DNA of 64,000 bases from JACDER01 sp963842575 (GTDB taxonomy: Bacteria > Actinomycetota > Thermoleophilia > Gaiellales > Gaiellaceae): positions 496,001 through 560,000 of the forward strand of contig CAWJGS010000004.1 of NCBI GenBank assembly GCA_963842575.1, given 5' to 3'. Position numbers and translations under genes: made by a program. Under the pieces are notes generated by a model that saw nothing but the letters and a program-made list of their open reading frames with translations, was not told where the DNA came from and searched no databases. Below are positions 34,901 to 42,146 of this stretch, one piece after another. Numbering within the stretch: the first letter of the stretch is position 1; every line of letters starts with the position of its first letter.

Positions 34901-35992
34901 TCAAGCAGCGCGCCCGAGGAACGCGAGCACGGCCTGCGAGAGGTTCGCGATGCGTTCCGAGGAGAGCGTGTACAGCACGTAGTAGCCCTGCCGGCGCCGC
35001 TCGACCAGGCCCGCCCGGGCAAGCAGGCCGAGGTGCTTGGAGAGGCCGGCCTCGCTGATTCCGATCAGCGGCGCAAGCTCCTGCGTCGAACGATCGCCGG
35101 TGGCGATCAGCTTCAGCGCGCGCAGGCGTGTGTCGTCGGCGAGCGCGCGGAGGACGTGGAGCACCTCCTCCGAGGGCAGTCTGGCCTTCCCTTCGACAAG
35201 CGAGAAGGGCGCCGGGTACACGATCGTCGCCGGCCAGGGCGGGTCGCAGTTCAACCGGACGTGCGGCCACACGAAAGCGCTCGGGACGAGGACGAGCTTC
35301 GCTGCCGGGCCGATTTCGACCGTGTGTTCGTGCGGAAGGTCCCGGCGGATCTCGTGCCGGGCCGGATCGATCAGCAGCTGGGGCGAAAGGCCGGTCAGGT
35401 AGGAGTAGACGTCCTCGCCTGCGATGCGTTGGCCGGCTTCGGAGACAGTTGCGGCCAGCCGTGGATCGAGCGTTGCCCACTCCTGCTCGAAGCCCGACGC
35501 CCAGTAGTGCCTCAGTAGACGGACGAAACGGCGGAGCAGCTCGCGGGGCTCCTCGAAGATGAGATCGGCCAGCGAGGCATCGGCCCCGTAGTACGCGGCC
35601 CGGGCGGCGGCGTGCTCGCGCACGCCCGGGTCCTCGAGCAGCCCTTCGTCGCGCTCACCGCGGTGGTCCCACAGCGGACGCAAGAACCCGAGGGCGACGG
35701 TCGGGTCGTCCAGCCGCTCGAGGTTGCCGAGCTCGTCTTCGAACGTCGCGTACACCGTGTCCGGCGACGGCACGAGGAACTCGGGAATGAAGCCGCGGTA
35801 CGCGAAGCCGAAGGCGGCGATCTCGCGTTTGAGCGCCGCCGGGAAGTCGCGCGCCCTCCGTACCCACGGATGCTGAAGCGGGTGGTGCTTGGGCTCGGTG
35901 AGCACGTGCAGGCTGAGCACTGCCTCGACCACGGGCGAGTACGAGAAGGCGATCGACTCGGCGGGATCGGCGGCGAAGCGGAAGGTGATCAC
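34901..35992 (-). CDS. ArsR-type transcriptional regulator with DUF5937-like N-domain
   Basis: GTG 35992 begins a 363-residue protein. Residues 1-250 form an unassigned domain (FAADPAESIAFSYSPVVEAV, FEQEWATLDPRLAATVSEAG, KLVLVPSAFVWPHVRLNCDP). The C-terminal ~90 residues are an ArsR winged helix: VLHVLRALADDTRLRALKLI, STQELAPLIGISEAGLSKHL, RAGLVERRRQGYYVLYTLSS. The Cys pattern of metal sensors is absent, so the signal is probably not a metal. It stops directly against the sugar dehydrogenase stop. Confidence 0.8.
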   Translation of the reverse strand: MITFRFAADPAESIAFSYSPVVEAVLSLHVLTEPKHHPLQHPWVRRARDFPAALKREIAAFGFAYRGFIPEFLVPSPDTVYATFEDELGNLERLDDPTVALGFLRPLWDHRGERDEGLLEDPGVREHAAARAAYYGADASLADLIFEEPRELLRRFVRLLRHYWASGFEQEWATLDPRLAATVSEAGQRIAGEDVYSYLTGLSPQLLIDPARHEIRRDLPHEHTVEIGPAAKLVLVPSAFVWPHVRLNCDPPWPATIVYPAPFSLVEGKARLPSEEVLHVLRALADDTRLRALKLIATGDRSTQELAPLIGISEAGLSKHLGLLARAGLVERRRQGYYVLYTLSSERIANLSQAVLAFLGRAA

Positions 35993-36028
35993 TGGTTCAC
36001 TTTTTGGCTAAAGAGTTGACCATCAGTG
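35990..36028. promoter_or_regulatory. imperfect inverted repeats between divergent genes
   Basis: CACTGGTTCAC (35990-36000) and GTTGACCATCAGTG (36015-36028) are imperfect inverted arms flanking TTTTTGGCTAAAG, itself a partial palindrome. They sit between the ArsR-type regulator and the cupredoxin gene, where an autoregulatory operator is expected. TTGACC could also serve as a -35 for the cupredoxin gene. Confidence 0.3.
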
Positions 36029-36053
36029 TGGCGGTGCTCCACTCTGTCGTCAA

Positions 36054-36723
36054 ATGCGGTTTGCCCTCGCCCTCGCCACCCTTGCGGTCGCCGCTCTCCC
36101 CGGCTCCGCGCTCGGCGACAATCCGACGCTGACGGGAGTCGTCGGCGTGAACGACGGCTTCAACATCACGCTGAACGACGCCAGCGGCAAGAAGGTCTCG
36201 CGCATCCTCCCGGGGACGTACACGATCGTGGTCGAGGACCACTCGGCCATCCACAACTTTCACCTGGCCAGCAACGGCGACCCCACGGTCGACTTCAAGA
36301 CCGGGCTCGAGTTCATCGGGACGCAGTCGTTCACGGTCACGTTCCAGAACAACACGACCTACGCCTACGCGTGCGAGCCGCACTGGCAGACGATGAACGG
36401 CTCGTTCCTCGTCACCGATGCCCCGCCGGCCCCCGCCTCCGCCGCCGCCTCCTCCCGCGCCGCCGGTCGCGAAGCTGGCCGCATCGGTCTCTGCGGGCGG
36501 AAGCGTTCATCTGAGCCGGTCGTCGGTGCCTGCCGGCCGTGTGCGCCTGACGGTCAGCGATCACTCGAAGAAGGCCAACTTCCACCTGACCGGGAAGGGC
36601 GTGAACAAGCGCACCGGCATGACGTTCCGCGGGTCGGCCAGGTGGAGCCTGCGTCTGGCAAAGGGGACGTACCGCTACGGCAGCGACGGCCGCCGGCAGA
36701 CGGGAAAGCTGCGCGTGAAGTAA
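36054..36723 (+). CDS. secreted cupredoxin with a degenerate second domain, one frameshift
   Basis: ATG 36054 starts a signal peptide (ALALATLAVAALPGSALGD). The first beta-domain has type-I copper ligands: HNFHL and CEPHWQTMNG (Cys-x2-His-x3-Met). A C-rich tract near 36420-36450 carries a one-base shift into PRRPPPPPPPPPAPP, then a second domain, VSAGGSVHLSRSSVPAGRVR to ARWSLRLAKGTYRYGS, ending at 36723. The second domain keeps NFHLTG but has YGSDGRRQTG in place of the Cys/His/Met loop, so it should not bind copper. The role (electron transfer or structural) is open. Confidence 0.7.
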
Positions 36724-36733
36724 GACTCCGGGC

Positions 36734-37357
36734 GTGACCGACACGGTCCTCGTCGTCGCCGGGGGCTCAGCCCCTACCAGGCGCGCCGTCGAGGCGATCC
36801 CGCCGGGCGCTCGCGTCGTCGCGGCCGACAGAGGCGCCGATCACGCCCTCGCGCTGGGGCTCGAGATCGACCTCGCGATCGGCGACTTCGACTCGGCGAC
36901 AGCGGCGGCGGTCGAGGCCGCGCGGACGGTCGAGCGCCACGCGGTCGACAAGGACGCGACCGACCTCGAGCTCGCGCTCCGCGCAGCGCTCGCCTACGAG
37001 CCGAGACGCATCCTCGTCGTCGGCGGGATCGAGGGCCGACTCGACCATCTGCTGGGCGAGCTGCTGATCCTCGGAGCCGACTGGCTCGCCGGCGTCGAGG
37101 TGGACGCGGTCCTCGGCGACGCGCTCGTCCACGTCGTCCGCGGCGAGCGCGTGCTGACCGGGACTGAAGGGGAGCTTGATCTCCCTCTTCGCCCTGAACG
37201 GCCCGGCGCGTGGAATCACGACCGACGGACTGCTCTACCCCCTGCGCGGCGAGACGCTCGTGCCCGGCTCCAGCCGCGGCCTCTCGAACGTCTTTACCGA
37301 CGCCGGAAGCGCGGATCACCCTAGAGCAGCGGCGTGCTTCTTGCAGTGCGGCCCTAG
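36734..37357 (+). CDS. thiamine pyrophosphokinase, frameshifted near the C-terminus
   Basis: GTG 36734 starts TDTVLVVAGGSAPTRRAVEA. Family motifs: VVAADRGADHALALGL, IGDFDSATAAAVEAA, DKDATDLELALRAAL, VVGGIEGRLDHLLGELLIL. Near 37170 the frame shifts to LISLFALNGPARGITTDGLL and GSSRGLSNVFTDA, and the usual end GVLLAVRP with TAG 37357 lies in a third frame. It converts thiamine to thiamine diphosphate using ATP. It converges on the TPP-riboswitch-controlled ABC operon, a fitting neighbour. Confidence 0.8.
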
Positions 37358-38282
37358 GTAGCGCCTCGTCATCACTTCGGAGGCGGGGACGCGCTGCTTG
37401 AGAAGGTCGTGCGCGTACATCCAGGCGCCGAACCGCACCCAGTCGGCTCGTCTCCAGGCATCCCTGCCCGAGCAACGGGAGGGTCGCGCGCGTGGACGCC
37501 TCCAGGAACGAGCGCTTCGAAGCGGTGACCTTCCCGAGGATCTCGATCGAGCGGTCCGGGTGGATGTACGCCTCGCGCTGCCCCGTCTGGAACGCGTCCA
37601 CGAACTTGCCGACCATGTCCGCGTACGACTTGCTCGAGCGCAGGCGGTCGGAATTCGCCACGAGGACGAGCTCGTCGTACCAGGGGACGCCCGCGCGGTG
37701 GAGCGGGATGATCGTCGGGTTGTAGCCGCGCTGCTTCAGCTCGACCCCCTCGACGTTGCGGTACACGCCGAGCACGGCGTCCACCTTGTGCGAGAGCAGC
37801 GCCGGTAGCAGGCTGTACCCGACGTTGACGATTTTCACGTCGTCCCGGAGGCCGGCGCTCTCGAGCGCCGCGTAGTCGGCGGGAACGCCGGTAATGCCAA
37901 CCGAGCGGCCCTTCAGGTCGGCCAGCGTGTGGATCGCGGGATCGATGGACATGAAGGAGTTCAGCGGCTGCCCGATCACCGAGGCGACCGCGACCACCGG
38001 CAGCTTCTTCTGCGCAGCGAGAAAGACCTCTTGCTCGTACGAGACGGCGAGATCGCTTCGACCCGCGCCGACCAGCTTGAGCGGCGAGGAGGGGTCGGAC
38101 GGCGCATGAATGGCAACGGTCAGGCCGGCCTTGCCGAAGAGATCCGAGTCGCGCGCGTAGTAGAAGCCGACGTGATCGGGGTTCGGCGTCCAGTCGAGCG
38201 TCAGCGTGGCGCGCCGGTCGCCGCCGCTCCCGCCGCATGCGGCCAGGGCGAGGACGAGAACGACGAACCCCGCCTTACGCAT
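37316..38282 (-). CDS. ABC substrate-binding lipoprotein, NMT1/THI5-like, one frameshift
   Basis: Start 38282 gives MRKAGFVVLVLALAACGGSG, a lipoprotein signal (lipobox LAAC). The mature part has LTLDWTPNPDHVGFYYARDS, DLAVSYEQEVFLAAQKKLPV and DLKGRSVGITG, the signature of hydroxymethylpyrimidine/thiamine-precursor binding proteins (ThiY-like). Near 37445-37460 the frame shifts to WVRFGAWMYAHDLLKQRVPA, ending HCKKHAAALG with TGA 37316. It is the third gene of the importer operon; its tail overlaps the convergent thiamine pyrophosphokinase by 42 bases. Confidence 0.8.
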
Positions 38283-39027
38283 GCGCGGGCTCCCACTTCC
38301 AGGGCACGACCAACCGCTCGAGCAGCGTGACCGCGCCGTACAGCGCGAGGGCGAGCAGCGAGAGGATCACGACGCACGCGAAGATCAGCGCGGTGTCGAG
38401 GGACGGCTGCGACTGCAGCATGACGAAGCCGAGCCCTTCCGAGGATCCCGCCCACTCGCCGAAGACCGCTCCGACCGCGGCATAGGTGGCCGCGATGCGC
38501 GCGCCGGAGAAGATCATCGGGAGCGCCCCCGGAAACTCGACACGGCGGAAGATTCCCCAGCGCGTCCCGTGCAGCGTCTTCATCATCCGGATCAGCTCCG
38601 GGTCGGTCGCGCGCAGCCCGTCCACCGCGTTCACGACGATCGGGAAGAAGCACACGATCGCGACCACGACCAGCTTCGGACCGATGCCGTAGCCGAGCAG
38701 GATGGCGAGGATCGGCGCGAGCACGACGGTCGGGACGGTCTGGGAGACCACGAGGAGCGGCAGCAGCGCGCGGCGCAGGACGGTCGAGAAGTGGAGCGCG
38801 ACTGCGAAGCCGAGCCCCACGGCCACTGCCAGCAGGTACCCGAGCAGCATCTCCCGCGCTGTGACGAGCGTCGCGTCCCAGAGCACCCCGGAGTCGTCGC
38901 GCAAGGCGGCGGCGACGGCCGACGGCGCGGGAAAGAGGTAGTCCTGCACGTCCGCCGCGCGCACGACGAGCTCCCACAGGCCGATGAGCGCGAGCAGCAG
39001 CAGGAGGGGCGGGAGCCACTTCCTCAC
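38275..39027 (-). CDS. ABC importer permease (thiamine/HMP-type)
   Basis: GTG 39027 overlaps the ATPase stop by four bases and the binding-protein start by eight. The 250-residue protein has six membrane helices and the EAA loop (ELIRMMKTLHGTRWGIFRRV then EFPGALPMIFSGARI). It also has MLLGYLLAVAVGLGFAVAL and VSQTVPTVVLAPILAILLGY, typical of the SsuC/TauC/ThiX permease branch. It forms the membrane channel of the importer. Confidence 0.85.
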   Translation of the reverse strand: MRKWLPPLLLLLALIGLWELVVRAADVQDYLFPAPSAVAAALRDDSGVLWDATLVTAREMLLGYLLAVAVGLGFAVALHFSTVLRRALLPLLVVSQTVPTVVLAPILAILLGYGIGPKLVVVAIVCFFPIVVNAVDGLRATDPELIRMMKTLHGTRWGIFRRVEFPGALPMIFSGARIAATYAAVGAVFGEWAGSSEGLGFVMLQSQPSLDTALIFACVVILSLLALALYGAVTLLERLVVPWKWEPAHA

Positions 39028-39776
39028 TCGATCGCCTCCAGCGCCCGCTTGCGCAGCTCGACGAAGGCGGGATCCGCGACGTCCCGTTCCACGTCCACGT
39101 CGAGCACCGTCGCGATCCGGCCGTGCGCCAGGACGGCGAGGCGGTCGCAAAGGAGTAGCGCCTCCTCGATGTCGTGCGTCACCAGGAGCACGGTCTGCGG
39201 CTCGTCCGCCAGTGCGCCCGCCAGCCACTCCTGCAGCTCCGCGCGCGTGATCGCATCCAACGCGCCGAAGGGCTCGTCGAGCAGGAGCACGTCCTTGCGG
39301 GCGAGGAGCGTGCGCAGGAAGGCGACGCGCTGGCACATGCCGGCGGAGAGACGGGAGGGGCGCAGGCCCTCCGCCCCCTCCAGGCCGAAGCGGGCGAAGA
39401 GCGGGCGCGCCTCCGCGCGTGCGTCGGCGCGGCTCATTCCCGCGTTCTCGAGGGCGATGGCGGCGTTGTCCAGCGCCGTGCGCCACGGGAGCAGCGACTC
39501 GCCCTGCGGCATGAGCGCGCAGTGCTCGAGGCGACCCGGCGCCGTCTCCCGGCCCGCCACCCGGACGACGCCACGGTCGGGCTCGTCCAGCCCGGCGACG
39601 AGCGAGAGCAGCGTGGACTTGCCGGTTCCGCTGCGGCCGACGATCCCGAGCCGCTCGTTCGGCGCGACGTCCAGGTCGACTCCGTCCAGCACCGACTTGC
39701 CGCCGAGGATGCGAACGACGCCGGCCAGCGAGATCCCGCCGGTGGTTACGGCCCTGCGTTCTGCGACTGCTTCCAC
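39024..39776 (-). CDS. ABC importer ATP-binding subunit (thiamine/HMP-type)
   Basis: GTG 39776 lies just behind the TPP riboswitch. The 250-residue protein has Walker A GRSGTGKSTLLSLVAGL, Q-loop LMPQGESLLPWRT, signature LSAGMCQRVAFLRTLLA (LSGGxxQ is usual; here Ala replaces Gly), Walker B VLLLDEPFGALDAITRAELQ and the H-loop LLVTHDIEEALLL. It powers the import of thiamine or its pyrimidine precursor. The altered signature may be tolerated. Confidence 0.85.
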   Translation of the reverse strand: MEAVAERRAVTTGGISLAGVVRILGGKSVLDGVDLDVAPNERLGIVGRSGTGKSTLLSLVAGLDEPDRGVVRVAGRETAPGRLEHCALMPQGESLLPWRTALDNAAIALENAGMSRADARAEARPLFARFGLEGAEGLRPSRLSAGMCQRVAFLRTLLARKDVLLLDEPFGALDAITRAELQEWLAGALADEPQTVLLVTHDIEEALLLCDRLAVLAHGRIATVLDVDVERDVADPAFVELRKRALEAIE

Positions 39777-39780
39777 TGCC

Positions 39781-39872
39781 CTCCCTTCGCCGGCATGACC
39801 CGGATCAGGTTCGACGGGTACGCGCTAGGAAGCGCTCTCTCAGCCCCTCGGCAGGGGCCCCCCGGTTCGGCT
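39781..39872 (-). promoter_or_regulatory. TPP riboswitch (THI element)
   Basis: Read on the minus strand, the element contains the conserved GGCUGAGA core, ACCUGAUCCGGGUCAUGCC and GGCGAAGGGAGG, with complementary helices, as in the THI-element consensus. It ends about four bases before GTG 39776, and the AAGGGAGG Shine-Dalgarno lies inside the 3' strand of the closing helix. This suggests that TPP binding sequesters the ribosome site of the ABC ATPase gene. The 5' end is only about ten bases from the previous stop codon. Confidence 0.92.
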
Positions 39873-39882
39873 CGATTCTACG

Positions 39883-40176
39883 TCAGGGCGTGAGGCATTC
39901 GCCGCCCGCGGCGACGATCGGGCTGGACGCGCAGGCCGGCAGCGTCCCGCCGGCGCGGAGCGCGAGCACGACCTGCCGGATGGCCTCGACCACGATCGGC
40001 GGGTTGCCCTCAGGCGGAGCCAGCTCGATGTTGTGGTTCGTCCCCGTCGCGCGAACCCACCAGACGTTGGTCGAGCGTTCGCGACCGAGCGCTGCCACGC
40101 CGCCGAGCGATGCCGTCGCGACCACGACGACCGCGAGCAAGAGCAGGAGACGCCGCAAGGCCTGTGAGTATCTCAC
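39883..40176 (-). CDS. small membrane-anchored protein of unknown function
   Basis: GTG 40176 starts a 97-residue protein with one N-terminal membrane helix (RLLLLLAVVVVATASLGGVA) and a C-domain with NVWWVRATGTNHNIELAPPE and two Cys residues (CASSPIVAAGGECLTP) that might pair. No family is recognised. Because the riboswitch follows its stop by about ten bases, it may be the first gene of the same transcript. Confidence 0.5.
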   Translation of the reverse strand: MRYSQALRRLLLLLAVVVVATASLGGVAALGRERSTNVWWVRATGTNHNIELAPPEGNPPIVVEAIRQVVLALRAGGTLPACASSPIVAAGGECLTP

Positions 40177-40194
40177 CCGTACTATTCGCCGTCC
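40177..40194. promoter_or_regulatory. 18-base divergent promoter with near-symmetric -10
   Basis: Only 18 bases separate starts 40176 (minus) and 40195 (plus). TACTAT (40180-40185) gives a plus -10 nine bases before ATG 40195. The minus strand reads AATAGTA a few bases before GTG 40176. A shared two-way promoter with almost leaderless mRNAs is likely. Confidence 0.4.
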
Positions 40195-40431
40195 ATGGAC
40201 GCGTGGTTGACGCAGGTGCGGGACACGATTGCCGCGGCCACCGGAATCCCGGCCTCAGAGCTCGAAATCGACGAGGCGGACGCGCGCGAGCTCCTCGACC
40301 TCGCCCGCGTCGCGGCGCACGAGAGCGGCGAGCGAACGAACGCGCCGCTTCTGACCTATCTGGCGGGGGTCGCGGTCGGGCGGGGGGCGGACTTCGACGA
40401 GGTCGCCGCCGCAGCTACTTCGTCGCGCTGA
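40195..40431 (+). CDS. DUF6457-type small helical protein
   Basis: The 78-residue protein is wholly helical: AWLTQVRDTIAAATGIPASE then LLDLARVAAHESGERTNAPL and TYLAGVAVGRGADFDEVAAA. This matches a small actinobacterial DUF6457 domain, often coupled to molybdopterin (MobA-like) proteins. No such partner is visible here. Its end overlaps the convergent methyltransferase by 17 bases. Confidence 0.7.
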   Translation: MDAWLTQVRDTIAAATGIPASELEIDEADARELLDLARVAAHESGERTNAPLLTYLAGVAVGRGADFDEVAAAATSSR

Positions 40432-41194
40432 AGACGAGGAAGTCGCTCTCCGGCGTCGCCTCCGCGTCGTCGTAGCCGGCGCGGACGGTCACGTCTCGAA
40501 ACCCGGCCCGCTCGAGCATCAGGACGAGCTCGTCCCGGAAGTAGAACATCAGATCGATCGAGTGCGTCTCCTCGGCGACCAGCTCGCCGTCGCGCCACAT
40601 GCGGGCCTCCATCTCGAGCGTGGCCGACTGCGCGAGCGGATCGACCGCCAGCGCGCGCGAGCGCAGCTCGTATTCGGCTCCGTCCGCCCCTCGCTGCCGC
40701 TCACCGGGCGGCCGCCACTCCTCGGGCAGCTCCGAGAGATCGGCCCAGTAGTGCCAGAGGCGCTTGCTCGCATAGGGAACTTCGTTGTCGAAGACGAGCG
40801 TCCCGCCGCCCTCGAGGTGATGGTGGAAGCGTTCGAGCGCCTGCTGGTCCCGCTCGCGCGAGCTGCCGACGCCGAGCCCGCCGCAGACGACGATCGTCCG
40901 GTAGCGGCGAGGAAGGTCGAGCTCGTGCAGCGACTGGGCGTACAGCGTCGGCGACAGTCCCTCGCTCTCGGCGCGCTCGCGCGCGAGGGCGAGCATGTCC
41001 TCGGATACGTCCACGCCGTCGACGTCCAAGCCGGCCTTCAGCCACGGGACGAGGAGCCGGCCGGTTCCGCAGGCGGCGTCGAGCGCGGGCTGGCCGCGCT
41101 CCACGAAGTGCCCGAAGTACTCGATCTCGGGGCCCTCGGTGTTGAACTCGGCCCAGTAACGGGCGATCACGCCGTAGTGCCAGGTCTGCGACAT
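40415..41194 (-). CDS. class I SAM-dependent methyltransferase
   Basis: ATG 41194 is the preferred start (MSQTWHYGVIARYWAEFNTE). The 259-residue protein has motif I PALDAACGTGRLLVPWL, the acidic VDGVDVSEDMLALAR, and FDNEVPYASKRLWHYWADLS. It ends FRDVTVRAGYDDAEATPESD. It is a Methyltransf_25 type; the substrate is unknown. It is divergent from the sugar kinase, and the two starts are 23 bases apart. Confidence 0.8.
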   Translation of the reverse strand: MSQTWHYGVIARYWAEFNTEGPEIEYFGHFVERGQPALDAACGTGRLLVPWLKAGLDVDGVDVSEDMLALARERAESEGLSPTLYAQSLHELDLPRRYRTIVVCGGLGVGSSRERDQQALERFHHHLEGGGTLVFDNEVPYASKRLWHYWADLSELPEEWRPPGERQRGADGAEYELRSRALAVDPLAQSATLEMEARMWRDGELVAEETHSIDLMFYFRDELVLMLERAGFRDVTVRAGYDDAEATPESDFLVFSATK

Positions 41195-41217
41195 AGCCCG
41201 TAGTATCCCCGTCCGCA
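41195..41217. promoter_or_regulatory. 23-base divergent promoter with near-symmetric -10
   Basis: TAGTAT (41201-41206) is a plus -10 eleven bases before ATG 41218. Its complement, ATACTA, with GATACT at its start, lies six or so bases before ATG 41194 on the minus strand. The same CCCGTA(C/G)TAT core occurs at 40177-40194. Confidence 0.4.
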
Positions 41218-42145
41218 ATGTCCGTCACGGTCGTCGGATCGGTCGCCTTCGACTCGCTCGAGACCCCGTTCGGCAAGCGCGAACGGGTGCTCGGCGGGGC
41301 GGCGACCCACTTCTCGCTCGCCGCGAGCTTCTTCACCGACGTCTCCGTGGTCGGCGTCGTCGGCGACGACTTCGGCGAGGACGAGCTGGCCGTGTTCGCG
41401 GCGCGCCGGATCAACGTCGACGATCTCGAGCGCGTCGTCCGGCGCACGCTCGTTCCACTGGTCGGGCCGCTACGAGGACGACATGACGGTCGCGCACACG
41501 CTCGACACGCAGCTCAACGTCTTCGCCGACTTCGATCCGCAGCTGTCCGAGCAGGCCGCCGCGGCCTCAACCCTCTTCCTGGCGAACATCCAGCCCGACC
41601 TGCAGCGCCGCGTGCGGCGCCAGTGCCCCGACGCGACGCTCGTCGGCCTCGACTCGATGAACTTCTGGATCGAGTCCGCCCGCGACTCCCTCGTCGAGAC
41701 GATGCGCGAGGTCGACGTCGTGACGCTGAACGACGCCGAGCTCCGCATGCTGACCGGAGAGCCGAACCTGGCCCGCGCGGCACGCGAGCTCCGCGACCTC
41801 GGGCCGCGCGTCGCGCTGGTGAAGCAGGGGCCGTACGGCGCGTGCATGTTCACCGACGAGGGCTACTTCTCCATCCCGGCCTACCCCCTCGAGACGGTCA
41901 TCGACCCCACCGGGGCCGGCGACTCCTTTGCCGGCGGCTGCTTCGGCTACCTCGATTCGCTGGCCGAGCCGGACATGTCCGACAACGCTTTTCGCGCAGC
42001 TGCCGTGTACGGCTCGGTCCTGGCGTCGTTCGCGGTGGAGGACTTCGGCACCGAGCGCGTCCAGCGGCTCACCGACGAGGAGGTCGCCGCGCGCTTCGCG
42101 GAGTTCAAGCGGATGATGACCTTCGACGAGCCCGTCAGGGCCTAG
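41218..42145 (+). CDS. PfkB-family sugar/nucleoside kinase, one frameshift
   Basis: ATG 41218 starts SVTVVGSVAFDSLETPFGKR with GGAATHFSLAASFF (substrate-binding). Near 41435-41460 the frame shifts by one base into HWSGRYEDDMTVAHTLDTQL and runs on to 42145. The C-terminal signature VIDPTGAGDSFAGGCFGY carries the catalytic Asp and the anion hole. The reconstructed length of about 309 residues is normal. The family phosphorylates ribose, adenosine or related substrates; which one is not clear. Confidence 0.8.
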
Positions 42146-42146
42146 G

